The notes under the pieces: model-generated
The model's database searches: none
Seen by the model: the letters and a program-made list of their open reading frames with translations, nothing else
What the model was told of the DNA's origin: nothing
In this document: in pieces, positions 50,789 through 58,483 of the stretch
How positions within the stretch are numbered: the first letter of the stretch is position 1
Layout: every line of letters begins with the position of its first letter
Assembly: GCF_003966155.1 (NCBI RefSeq)
Contig: NZ_RXNS01000004.1
Location: 62,001-126,000, forward strand
Source of the DNA: Halomonas nitroreducens
GTDB taxonomy: Bacteria; Pseudomonadota; Gammaproteobacteria; Pseudomonadales; Halomonadaceae
Length of the DNA stretch: 64,000 nucleotides
Reading direction: 5' to 3'
Position numbers and translations under genes: made by a program

Positions 50789-51367
50789 ATGACCGACGAA
50801 GAATCAGAGAAGCACTACCGCTCCGGGCTGCCGGGGTTCCTCGGCACCATCGATACCTTCATCAGCAAGCTCGAGGCGGTCATTCTCGCCGTCGGCGTGC
50901 TGCTGATGGCCGCCAATACCATTGCCAACGTCATCGGCCGCTTCGTGCTCGGCGAGAGCATCTTCTTCTCCGGCGAGATCAACCGCATCCTGATCATCAT
51001 GATCACCTTCGCCGGCATCGGCTATGCGGCACGTCACGGCCGGCATATCCGCATGTCGGCCATCTACGATGCCCTGCCGGTGGGTGGACGACGAGTGCTG
51101 ATGATCGTGATCTCGCTGTTCACCTCCCTGGTGATGTTCTTCCTGCTCTACTACTCGGTCCTCTACATCCTCGATCTGTACGACAAGGGACGCATCCTGC
51201 CGGCGCTCGGCTTCCCCATCTACATCATCTACGTCTGGGCTCCCCTGGGCTTTCTGATCACCGGCATCCAGTACCTGCTCACCGCCATCAAGAACATGAC
51301 CTCCCGTGACGTCTACCTATCGACCTCGGTATTGGACGGCTACAAGGATACGGAAACGGAAGTCTGA
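50789..51367 (+). CDS. teaB: Ectoine TRAP transporter small subunit TeaB
   Basis: A 192-residue membrane protein with four helices and DctQ features (NVIGRFVLGESIFFSGEINR, YAARHGRHIRMSAIYDALP). It partners TeaC and TeaA in ectoine import. ATG follows AGGGAG. TeaC begins 30 bases after its stop. Confidence 0.93.
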   Translation: MTDEESEKHYRSGLPGFLGTIDTFISKLEAVILAVGVLLMAANTIANVIGRFVLGESIFFSGEINRILIIMITFAGIGYAARHGRHIRMSAIYDALPVGGRRVLMIVISLFTSLVMFFLLYYSVLYILDLYDKGRILPALGFPIYIIYVWAPLGFLITGIQYLLTAIKNMTSRDVYLSTSVLDGYKDTETEV

Positions 51368-51397
51368 CGCAGGGCATCAAGCCCGGGGGAACGCAAG

Positions 51398-52681
51398 ATG
51401 ACGACAGTAATGGTTGTGACCATGATCGCCCTGCTGCTGCTGGGCTTTCCGATGATGATCCCGCTGATCACGGCGGCGGCCATCGGCTTCTACATGATGT
51501 TCAATGGCCTGGGGCAGATGGAGACCCTGATCCAGCAGATGATGGCGGGCATCCGCCCGGCCTCGCTGATCGCGGTGCCGATGTTCATCCTCGCCGCCGA
51601 TATCATGACGCGGGGCCAGTCGGCCGACCGCCTGATCAACATGGTGATGTCCTTCATCGGTCACGTGAAGGGCGGCCTGGCGGTCAGCACCGCGGCCTCC
51701 TGCACGCTCTTCGGGGCGGTCTCCGGCTCCACCCAGGCCACCGTGGTGGCAGTGGGCTCACCGCTGCGCCCGAAAATGCTCAAGGCCGGCTATTCGGATT
51801 CCTTCACCCTGGCGCTGATCATCAACTCCAGTGACATCGCCTTCTTGATCCCGCCGAGCATCGGCATGATCATCTACGGGGTCATCTCCGGCACCTCCAT
51901 CGGCGAGCTGTTCATCGCCGGCATCGGGCCCGGGCTGCTGATCCTGGTGATGTTCGCCACCTACTGCGTGATCTATGCGGTGGTGCGGGACGTGCCCACC
52001 GAGCCCCGCGCCAACTGGCGCGAACGCTTCACGGCCGTGCGCATGGCGCTCTGGCCGCTGGGCTTCCCGGTGATCATCGTCGGCGGCATCTACGGCGGCA
52101 TCTTCAGCCCCACCGAGGCCGCCGCAGCCTGCGTGCTCTATGCGATCCTGCTGGAATTCGTCGTCTTTCGCTCCCTGAAGATCAACGACATCTACGCCAT
52201 CGCCAAGTCCACCGGCCTGATCACCGCCGTGGTGTTCATCCTGGTGGCCGTGGGCAATGGCTTCTCCTGGATCATCTCCTTCGCCCAGATTCCCCAGACG
52301 ATCCTCGAGGCCGTGGGCATCAACGAGGCGGGCCCCACCGGGGTGCTGATCGCGATCTGTATCGCCTTCTTCGTGGCCTGCATGTTCGTCGACCCCATCG
52401 TGGTCATCCTGGTGCTGACCCCGATCTTCGCCCCGGCCGTGGAAGCCACCGGCCTGGATCCGGTGCTGGTCGGCATCCTGATCACCCTGCAGGTGGCCAT
52501 CGGCTCGGCGACGCCGCCCTTCGGCTGCGACATCTTCACCGCCATCGCCATCTTCAAGCGGCCCTACCTGGACGTGATCAAGGGCACGCCTCCATTTGTC
52601 TTCCTGCTGATCCTGGCCGCGGCCCTGCTTATCATGTTCCCTCAGATCGCCCTGTTCCTGCGCGACCTGGCCTTTCGGTAA
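51398..52681 (+). CDS. teaC: Ectoine TRAP transporter large subunit TeaC
   Basis: A 427-residue permease of about 12-13 helices. DctM features include GFPMMIPLITAAAIGF, the GAVSGSTQATVVAVGS loop, NSSDIAFLIPPSIGMIIYG and the C-terminal SATPPFGCDIF motif. Sodium-driven ectoine uptake. A palindromic repeat element begins 12 bases after the stop, before teaD. Confidence 0.94.
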   Translation: MTTVMVVTMIALLLLGFPMMIPLITAAAIGFYMMFNGLGQMETLIQQMMAGIRPASLIAVPMFILAADIMTRGQSADRLINMVMSFIGHVKGGLAVSTAASCTLFGAVSGSTQATVVAVGSPLRPKMLKAGYSDSFTLALIINSSDIAFLIPPSIGMIIYGVISGTSIGELFIAGIGPGLLILVMFATYCVIYAVVRDVPTEPRANWRERFTAVRMALWPLGFPVIIVGGIYGGIFSPTEAAAACVLYAILLEFVVFRSLKINDIYAIAKSTGLITAVVFILVAVGNGFSWIISFAQIPQTILEAVGINEAGPTGVLIAICIAFFVACMFVDPIVVILVLTPIFAPAVEATGLDPVLVGILITLQVAIGSATPPFGCDIFTAIAIFKRPYLDVIKGTPPFVFLLILAAALLIMFPQIALFLRDLAFR

Positions 52682-52692
52682 CTGACCCTGGA

Positions 52693-52831
52693 GCCTTGTC
52701 TGAAAAGTCGGCGAGCGCTGGCCAGACAAGGCAAAAATCGGAGAAAAGACGGAGTTTACGCGGTGTAAATGAGTACTTTGAGCCGATTTTTAACGCCGGA
52801 TGGGCGAGCGCAGGCAGTTTTCAGACAAAGC
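52693..52831 (+). repeat. 139-bp palindromic intergenic element between teaC and teaD
   Basis: Terminal inverted repeats GC(C/T)TTGTCTGAAAA (52693-52706 and 52818-52831) enclose a nested structure: AAAAATCGG/CCGATTTTT (52733-52741, 52783-52791) and TTTAC/GTAAA (52755-52759, 52765-52769) at the centre. A second internal hairpin pairs 52693-52702 with 52723-52732 perfectly. GGCGAGCGC occurs once in each half. It fills almost all of the gap and has no ORF. The layout is that of a MITE-like or REP-like mobile repeat; it can also fold in the tea mRNA. Confidence 0.8.
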
Positions 52832-52847
52832 GTAGGAGGAGGCGACG

Positions 52848-53291
52848 ATGTTCAATAGGATCATGGTGCCGGTCGACGGCTCCAAGGGCGCCATCAAGGC
52901 ACTGGACAAGGCCGTCGGCCTGCAGCGGCTGACCGGCGCCGAACTCTATCTGCTGTGCGTGTTCAAGCACCACAGCCTGCTGGAGGCCTCGCTCTCCATG
53001 GTGCGGCCCGAGAAGCTCGAGCTGCCCGATGACGTGCTCAAGGAATACGCCACCGAGATCGCGGTGCAGGCCAAGGCCCATGCCGCCGAGCTCGGCGTGC
53101 CGTCGGACAAGGTCCGCGCCTTCGTCAAGGGGGGGCGTCCCTCCCGCACCATCGTGCGCTTTGCCCGCAAGCGGGAGTGCGACCTGATCGTGATCGGCGC
53201 CCAGGGTACCAACGGCGAAAAGGGCCTGCTGCTGGGCAGCGTCGCTCAGCGAGTCGCCGGATCCGCCCACTGCCCCACGCTGGTCGTCTGA
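52848..53291 (+). CDS. teaD: Universal stress protein TeaD
   Basis: A 147-residue single Usp-domain protein. The ATP-binding motif [20 protein letters not shown] (GxxG-N9-GS) is intact. In H. elongata teaD follows teaABC and encodes an ATP-binding protein that lowers ectoine uptake by the Tea system. It has its own very strong ribosome site (AGGAGGAGG), but the repeat element separates it from teaC. Confidence 0.92.
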   Translation: MFNRIMVPVDGSKGAIKALDKAVGLQRLTGAELYLLCVFKHHSLLEASLSMVRPEKLELPDDVLKEYATEIAVQAKAHAAELGVPSDKVRAFVKGGRPSRTIVRFARKRECDLIVIGAQGTNGEKGLLLGSVAQRVAGSAHCPTLVV

Positions 53292-53429
53292 GACCGGCGC
53301 CCCGATACTGCCCCAGACCGGGCCGATTGCGCTTCCGTGCGACGGATGCGGAACCGGCCCGGCCCTGTTAGAGTCCCAAGGATTCCTCACACCCATGGCG
53401 CCAAGGCGCCGGAGCCCAAGGTTTTTTTC

Positions 53430-54128
53430 ATGAAGAGACTGCTGACTACCGCTTCCCTGACGGCCCTGCTGACCGCCGCCCCGCTGGCCCTGGCCGCCGC
53501 CCCCGAGAACGACGCCGAGCGACTGGGCTACAGCCTCGGCGTGACCCTCGGCAAGAGCATCCAGCAGGATGTCGAGGACCTGGACGTCGATACCTTCACC
53601 CAGGCCATCCGCGATGTCTTCGAGGGCAACGAGCTGGCCATGAGCGACGAGGAAATGGCCGCCGCCCTGACCAAGTTCCAGCAGCAGGCCATGGAGGCCC
53701 GCGCCGCCGAGACCGAGCAGAAGGCCGAGGCCAACAAGGCCGAAGGCGAGGCCTACCTCGACGAGAACGCGGCGCAGGACGGCGTGGCCGTCACCGATTC
53801 CGGTCTGCAGTATCGTGAGCTCGAATCCGGCGATGGTGCCACGCCCGGCACCGACGATACCGTCGAGGTCCACTACGAGGGCCAGCTGATCGACGGTACC
53901 GTCTTCGACAGCTCCTACGAGCGCGGCGAGCCGGTCAGCTTCCGGGTCGGCCAGGTCATCGAGGGCTGGCAGGAAGCCCTGCAGCTGATGAGCGTGGGTG
54001 ACACCTGGGAGATCGTGATCCCCGCCGACCTGGCCTACGGGGCGGAAGGTCAGGGCCCCATCGGTCCCCACGAAACCCTGGTGTTCAAGGTCGAGCTCCT
54101 CGACGTGACCGCCGCCGACGACCAATAA
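53430..54128 (+). CDS. FKBP-type peptidyl-prolyl isomerase, periplasmic (FkpA/Mip-like)
   Basis: A 232-residue exported isomerase: signal peptide ending ALA (about residue 22), an N-terminal helical dimerisation domain (RLGYSLGVTLGKSIQQ; a long AEQKAEANKAEGEAYL helix) and a C-terminal FKBP domain (VEVHYEGQLIDGTVFDSS, GWQEALQLMSVGD, LAYGAEG). It helps fold periplasmic and outer-membrane proteins. ATG at 53430 follows AAGG and a seven-T run; the frame opens earlier without conservation. Confidence 0.92.
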   Translation: MKRLLTTASLTALLTAAPLALAAAPENDAERLGYSLGVTLGKSIQQDVEDLDVDTFTQAIRDVFEGNELAMSDEEMAAALTKFQQQAMEARAAETEQKAEANKAEGEAYLDENAAQDGVAVTDSGLQYRELESGDGATPGTDDTVEVHYEGQLIDGTVFDSSYERGEPVSFRVGQVIEGWQEALQLMSVGDTWEIVIPADLAYGAEGQGPIGPHETLVFKVELLDVTAADDQ

Positions 54129-54134
54129 GTGCGG

Positions 54135-55184
54135 ATGAGCGTTGCCACGCTACTGCTGGCGGCCAGTCTCGGCCTGGGGCTGGCCGCGCCGCTGCATGCC
54201 CAGGAGGCGCCCGCCGGCCTGCCCTCGCTCGGTGTCAGCAACGAGGCCACCAGCGTGATCGGCGTCTCCAGCGGTGGCTACATGGCGACCCAGCTCGCCG
54301 TGGCCTGGCCATCGCGCTTCAGCGGCCTCGGCGTGGTGGCCGCCGGGCCCTGGGCCTGTGCCCGGGGGAAACTCGGCCGGGCCCTGGGCCAGTGCATGTT
54401 TACCCGCCTCGGTCCTCCCGACCTCGAGACCATCCAGGCCCGCTACCGCGACTACCTGTCCCGCGACCTGGTGGGGGCCCCCGAGGCGCTGGCCGACCTT
54501 CGCGTCTTCGTCTGGCACGGCGGGGCCGACGGGACCGTGGCCCCGTCCCTGGGCCACGCCCTGGTCGATCAGTTCGAGGACTGGCTGGCAGCGCCGGACC
54601 GGCAGCTACGCTTCCGGGAAAGCGCGGACGTGGCCCATGGCTGGCCGGTGGGTGCCGACAGCGACGCTCCGGCGGATGTCCTGGCGAGCTGTGGCGAGGG
54701 CGGCGGCAGCCACCTGCTGGCCTGCGACCCGGATATCGCCGAGGCGGCGTTGACCTGGCTGCACGGCACGCCATCGCCCGGCGAGTCGGACGAGAGCGGC
54801 GGGAAGCTGGTGCGCTTCGACCAGTCGGACTTCGATGCCCGGGGACTCGCCGAGAGCGGCTATCTGTTCATCCCGACGGGATGCGAGAAGGGCGGCTGTG
54901 CACTGACCGTGGCCCTGCACGGTTGCGAAATGAGCGCGGCGGAGGGCGACGAGGCCTTCGTGCGTTACAGCGGCCTGAACGACCGGGCGACCGCCGACCG
55001 GCGGGTGGTGCTCTATCCCCAGGCCGCGGCGAGCCTCGCCAACCCCCAGGCCTGCTGGGACTGGTGGGGCTATGCCGAGAGCGCCTGGCAGCTCGACCCG
55101 CTGCATGACTCCCGCCGGGGGAGTCAGGTCGAGTCCCTGATGGGCATGGTCGACCGCTTGCAGGCCGCCCCGGCCGGCGACTGA
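54135..55184 (+). CDS. Exported PHB-depolymerase-like esterase
   Basis: A 349-residue protein with a signal peptide ending LHA (about residue 22) and the catalytic fold of extracellular type 2 short-chain polyhydroxyalkanoate depolymerases. The lipase box G-V-S-S-G is at 43-47 (Ser45), the acid lies in WHGGADGTV, and a histidine in VAHGWPV. Later segments GCALTVALHGCEMS and ACWDWWGYA are also typical. Six or more cysteines suggest disulfides. GTG at 54129 is an alternative start, one base after the FKBP stop. No separate substrate-binding domain is seen, so soluble oligomers or polymer are both possible substrates. Confidence 0.82.
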   Translation: MSVATLLLAASLGLGLAAPLHAQEAPAGLPSLGVSNEATSVIGVSSGGYMATQLAVAWPSRFSGLGVVAAGPWACARGKLGRALGQCMFTRLGPPDLETIQARYRDYLSRDLVGAPEALADLRVFVWHGGADGTVAPSLGHALVDQFEDWLAAPDRQLRFRESADVAHGWPVGADSDAPADVLASCGEGGGSHLLACDPDIAEAALTWLHGTPSPGESDESGGKLVRFDQSDFDARGLAESGYLFIPTGCEKGGCALTVALHGCEMSAAEGDEAFVRYSGLNDRATADRRVVLYPQAAASLANPQACWDWWGYAESAWQLDPLHDSRRGSQVESLMGMVDRLQAAPAGD

Positions 55185-55198
55185 CGCCGGACCGCGGC

Positions 55199-55795
55199 TC
55201 AGCCCTCGCCGAACTCCGCGGCGAGGGCCGCCTCGAGCGGCCCCGGTGTCGGGGAGTGCAGGACCCGGCGGCGGATCTCGCCGTCGCGATCCACCAGGTA
55301 CAGCGAGGCGCTGTGGTCGACGGTATAGTCCATGGCCGAGTCCGGCGTCTCGACCTTGCGCCACACCACGCCGTAGCGCTCGGCGATCTCCTCGAGCTGG
55401 GCCTGGCTGCCGGTGGCGCCGATGAAGTCCTCACCGAAGAAGGCCAGGTACTCCTCCAGCCGGGCCAGGGTGTCACGCTCGGGGTCCACGGAGACCATCA
55501 GCGGCACCACCCGGTCGCGCTGCTCGGGCGCCATCTGCTGCCGCGCCTGGTGCACCACCGCCAGGCTCATGGGACAGACGTCCGGGCACCAGGTATAGCC
55601 GAAGAACACCACTGCCAGCTGATCGTCGTCCAGCTGGGCCAGGGAGAAGTCACCCTGGGTCGAGGGCAGCTCGATGGGCCCGCCAACGGGCAGGCCCGCG
55701 TCGCCACCGGCCTGCTGCTGGTAGGCCCACAGGCCGATGACCGCCAGCAACAGGACGGCCCCCGCCGCCATCGCGCGTCGCCATCGTCGTGTCAT
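55199..55795 (-). CDS. SCO1/SenC-family copper protein
   Basis: A 198-residue membrane-anchored thioredoxin-like protein (one helix at about residues 9-26). Copper ligands are Cys70 and Cys74 in TWCPDVCPM and the histidine in YTVDHSASLY. The family delivers copper to the CuA site of cytochrome c oxidase or acts as a thiol oxidoreductase. Its ATG overlaps the stop of the upstream small gene by four bases. No oxidase genes are in the window. Confidence 0.92.
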   Translation of the reverse strand: MTRRWRRAMAAGAVLLLAVIGLWAYQQQAGGDAGLPVGGPIELPSTQGDFSLAQLDDDQLAVVFFGYTWCPDVCPMSLAVVHQARQQMAPEQRDRVVPLMVSVDPERDTLARLEEYLAFFGEDFIGATGSQAQLEEIAERYGVVWRKVETPDSAMDYTVDHSASLYLVDRDGEIRRRVLHSPTPGPLEAALAAEFGEG

Positions 55796-56298
55796 GGTGC
55801 TCTCCTCGTCGCCTCGAAGTCGAACCAGCTGCCCAGGCGCCCCCCCGGCGTGTCCACCACGACCTCGGCTCGCCAGGGCATCACCGCCTGGGTACACAGC
55901 GCGACCTGCCCCTCGCCGCGGAACACCCCGCCACCGGCCGCCTCGAGGGGAAAGCGGTGGAGCCCCATGTCCATGTCGCGGCCGACGAAGGTCACCACCG
56001 CCGCGTCGGCCGACGTGCCCGCCAACTGCACCTCGAGGGGCAGCACTGTCAGGGCATGGATGGGCCCCTTGCCGGCGAGGTCCAGGGTCAGCGTGCGGCC
56101 GTCCCCGAGGGCGGCCCGGCAGGGCCCGGCCTGGAGGTCGCAGGGCGTCGTCGGCGGTACCCACCGGACATCGTCACCGTCCAGGGAATGCCGCGCCAGG
56201 TACCCTAGCGCCACGCCCAGGGTCAGCAGGGTCATGACGATCAGCAGGCGCAACAGCGGCGGCCGCAGGGCGCGCTCGGCGGGGGCGGAAGGGGCCAT
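55792..56298 (-). CDS. Membrane-anchored protein of unknown function paired with SCO
   Basis: I do not recognise this protein with confidence. It has 168 residues: one N-terminal membrane helix (about 18-35) then an exported domain. The segment VTFVGRDMDMGLHRFPLEA is rich in methionine and histidine, with CTQAVMPWRAEVVV near the end. This MxMGxH pattern with a later Cys and Met recalls FixH-like and YtkA-like domains and would suit copper binding. Three more cysteines lie between residues 51 and 60 or later. It is translationally coupled to the SCO gene, so a role in copper handling for an oxidase is likely but inferred. ATG at 56298 is chosen; the frame opens 18 codons earlier. Confidence 0.65.
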   Translation of the reverse strand: MAPSAPAERALRPPLLRLLIVMTLLTLGVALGYLARHSLDGDDVRWVPPTTPCDLQAGPCRAALGDGRTLTLDLAGKGPIHALTVLPLEVQLAGTSADAAVVTFVGRDMDMGLHRFPLEAAGGGVFRGEGQVALCTQAVMPWRAEVVVDTPGGRLGSWFDFEATRRAP

Positions 56299-56408
56299 GG
56301 CAGTGAAGCGACGCCTCCATCGGTGGCAGGGTAGACTTGATCTTAACAGCATTCGCCCGCGGCGCCGTGTGCACGGATGTCGCAGGGCCGAGCCGACAAG
56401 GAGGCGTC

Positions 56409-57323
56409 ATGGACGGCGTGGCACAGGCCCTGGGCCCATTGTTCCTGTTGATCCTGCTGGGGGCGCTGCTGGCCCGGCTCCAGCAACCCGGTGGCGACTT
56501 CTGGCCGCGCATGGAGCAACTGATCTACTTCCTGCTGTTTCCCGCCATGCTGGTCGCCACCCTGGCCGAGGCCGAAATCGACCAGGTCCCGCTGGGCCGG
56601 CTCGCCCTGGTACTGCTCGGGGCCATCGGCGTGCTCGGCCTGTTGCTGTGGGGCCTGCGTCACCGCCTGGGGCTGGCCGCGGGGGCCTTCACCTCGGTCT
56701 TCCAGGGTGGCCTGCGGTTCAACACCTATGTCGGCGTGGCCGGGGCCGCGGCCCTGCATGGCCAGGCCGGCGCCACGGTGGCCGCGGTGGCCGTGGCCCT
56801 GATGGTGCCGGTGATCAACGTGCTGTGCGTCACGGCCTTCATCGCCGCCGGCACCCTGGGAGCGGCCGGGCTCAGGACCAGCCTCGCCGCCCTGACACGC
56901 AACCCGCTGATCCTGGCCTGCCTGGCCGGCATCGCCCTGAACCTGTCCGGCATCGGGCTGCCCGGCTGGAGCCAGGACACGGTGGCCCTGCTCGGCCGGG
57001 CCGCGCTGCCGCTTGGCCTGGTGGCGGTCGGGGTCGCCCTGCGCCCGCCGGCCCTGCTGCGCCGCGATCGGGGCGTCTGGGCCGCCAACCTGGTCAAGCT
57101 GGTGCTGATGCCCGTGACGGTGCTGACCCTGGCCCGGCTGCTCGGCCTCGATCCCGTGAGCCGCGACGTGGCCCTGCTGTTCGCTGCCCTGCCCACCGCC
57201 ACCTCGGCCTATATCCTGGCCCGCCAGCTGGGCGGCGACGCCGAGCTCATGGCCGCCCTGATCACCGGCCAGACCCTGTTCGCCATGCTCACCCTGCCCC
57301 TGTGGCTACGCCTCGCCGGCTAG
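56409..57323 (+). CDS. AEC family transporter (auxin efflux carrier-like)
   Basis: A 304-residue membrane protein with about nine or ten helices in two inverted repeats. It has FRFNTYVG-type sequence (GGLRFNTYVGVAG), NPLILACLAGIALNLSG and the C-terminal PTATSAYILARQLGGD, standard for bacterial AEC permeases (YfdV-like), which move malonate, malate or other acids. ATG follows AAGGAGG. The substrate is unknown. It is divergent from the SCO partner gene. Confidence 0.88.
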   Translation: MDGVAQALGPLFLLILLGALLARLQQPGGDFWPRMEQLIYFLLFPAMLVATLAEAEIDQVPLGRLALVLLGAIGVLGLLLWGLRHRLGLAAGAFTSVFQGGLRFNTYVGVAGAAALHGQAGATVAAVAVALMVPVINVLCVTAFIAAGTLGAAGLRTSLAALTRNPLILACLAGIALNLSGIGLPGWSQDTVALLGRAALPLGLVAVGVALRPPALLRRDRGVWAANLVKLVLMPVTVLTLARLLGLDPVSRDVALLFAALPTATSAYILARQLGGDAELMAALITGQTLFAMLTLPLWLRLAG

Positions 57324-57349
57324 ACAGATAAAAAAAGTTCTCGTTTACG

Positions 57350-57379
57350 TTGACGAGGCAAATGAGAACGATTTACTCT
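57350..57379 (+). promoter_or_regulatory. Promoter with an overlapping Fur-box-like sequence
   Basis: TTGACG (57350-57355) and TACTCT (57374-57379) are 18 bases apart. Between them, GCAAATGAGAACGATTTAC (57358-57376) matches the Fur consensus GATAATGATAATCATTATC at 12 of 19 positions by my count. This is the standard geometry for iron repression. It faces no protein gene on its strand; it leads into the small RNA candidate. Confidence 0.55.
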
Positions 57380-57385
57380 TGGCAC

Positions 57386-57500
57386 ATGGCGTTGATGAGG
57401 CGCCATCCCGGTCAGGGAGCCTGCCAGTCCCTGTCCCGGTTTCTCCTCCTCATTGCTAGTCACGGTCTTTTCGCCGCCCTCCGGGGCGGCTTTCTTTTTT
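57386..57500 (+). ncRNA. Candidate iron-regulated small RNA
   Basis: A predicted RNA of about 115 bases in the gap between the AEC and LysR genes. In order: stem ATGGCG/CGCCAT (57386-57391, 57401-57406) with loop TTGATGAGG; a second stem-loop CAGGGA/TCCCTG (57413-57418, 57428-57433) extended by CCGG/CCGG; an unpaired C/U-rich stretch with CTCCTCCTCATT (57443-57454), an anti-Shine-Dalgarno sequence; and a terminator. The loop ATGAGG can pair with CCTCAT of that stretch. The design parallels RyhB/PrrF, but I see no sequence identity with them. Confidence 0.55.
57473..57500 (+). terminator. Strong intrinsic terminator, plus strand
   Basis: GCCGCCC and GGGCGGC form a 7-bp stem with a 4-base loop, followed by TTTCTTTTTT. 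The T-run is only on the plus strand. It ends the small RNA candidate, or else read-through from the AEC gene 150 bases upstream. Confidence 0.85.
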
Positions 57501-57505
57501 GTTCG

Positions 57506-58390
57506 TCACTCGCGCCGTCCCAGTCGCTGCTTCAACAGCTCGCCCAGCGCCTCCACCGCCGGCCAGGAAGCGGCGGTCACCCGGCGTCCGTAGTGCAGCT
57601 GGGCCTCGCAGGCCGGCAGGGGAGGCAGGCCCTCGGCCTCGCCCAGCTCGCGCATCGCCGGCGTCAACCGGTCTCGCTCGAGGATGCTCACGGCCAGCCC
57701 GGCCTCCACGGCCGTCTCCAAGGCATGGATGCTGGTGCTGGTGAACACCGCGTGCCAGGGGCGACCGCTGGCTTCCAGGGCCTCGACCCCCAGATGGCGA
57801 TAGGGGCAGTCCACCGGGTGCAGGGCCAGCGGCAGCGGGTGGTCCGGCGCCAGGGCGAGTTCCCGCGCCCCTGCCCAGACCGGCGTGGTGCGCCACAGCG
57901 GCTCGCCGCCGATCAGCCGGTGCGGGCGGTCCAGGGCCACGATCAGCGACAGCTCGCCCCGCTCCAGCCGCCTCGCCAGGTCGCCGCTGGTGGCGGTCAC
58001 CGCCTCCAGCACCACATCCGGGTGGTGGGCCAGGAAATCCGGCAGCAACCGCCCCACCAGACGGCTGGCATAGTCCTCCGGCAGGCCGAAGCGTACCCGG
58101 CCACTCAGGCCCCGGCCGCTGATCCGGGCCACCAGGCCATCGTGGTGACGCAGCAGTTCCCGAGCCTCGCCGAGCAGCGTGTCGCCGGCGGCCGTTGGCG
58201 TCATGCCGCGCGGACCACGCAGCAACAGGCGGGTCCCCAGCCGCGTCTCGAGCCGCTTGATCTGCATGCTCAGGGCGCTGACCGTGCGATGCCGCTGTTC
58301 GGCGGCCGCGGCCAGGGACCCGAGCCGTGCCACCGCCACGAAACTGCGCAGGGCTTCCAGATCCAGGGTGTCCGAAGAGCCTTCAGTCAT
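57506..58390 (-). CDS. LysR-family transcriptional regulator
   Basis: A 294-residue regulator. The N-terminal winged helix-turn-helix spans about residues 10-68 (LRSFVAVARLGSLAAAAEQ, then the recognition helix TVSALSMQIKRLETRLG), followed by a two-lobed effector domain. It is divergent from an EamA exporter, the common pairing of a LysR protein with its target. ATG at 58390 gives the usual 10-residue lead into the HTH; the frame opens 22 codons earlier. Confidence 0.92.
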   Translation of the reverse strand: MTEGSSDTLDLEALRSFVAVARLGSLAAAAEQRHRTVSALSMQIKRLETRLGTRLLLRGPRGMTPTAAGDTLLGEARELLRHHDGLVARISGRGLSGRVRFGLPEDYASRLVGRLLPDFLAHHPDVVLEAVTATSGDLARRLERGELSLIVALDRPHRLIGGEPLWRTTPVWAGARELALAPDHPLPLALHPVDCPYRHLGVEALEASGRPWHAVFTSTSIHALETAVEAGLAVSILERDRLTPAMRELGEAEGLPPLPACEAQLHYGRRVTAASWPAVEALGELLKQRLGRRE

Positions 58391-58412
58391 ATTGAACACT
58401 CGCTGAAAAAAG

Positions 58413-58427
58413 TTTCGATTCCCGAAA
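58413..58427. promoter_or_regulatory. LysR-type binding site candidate
   Basis: TTTCG-ATTCC-CGAAA is a 15-base inverted repeat containing a T-N11-A motif, 23 bases from the LysR start and 57 bases from the EamA start. The position fits joint control of the regulator and exporter. Confidence 0.45.
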
Positions 58428-58483
58428 GACTCTAGGCGATCCAGACTCTCCCCCACAAGTCAGCGGCTGCCCGGGGAGGTGCC

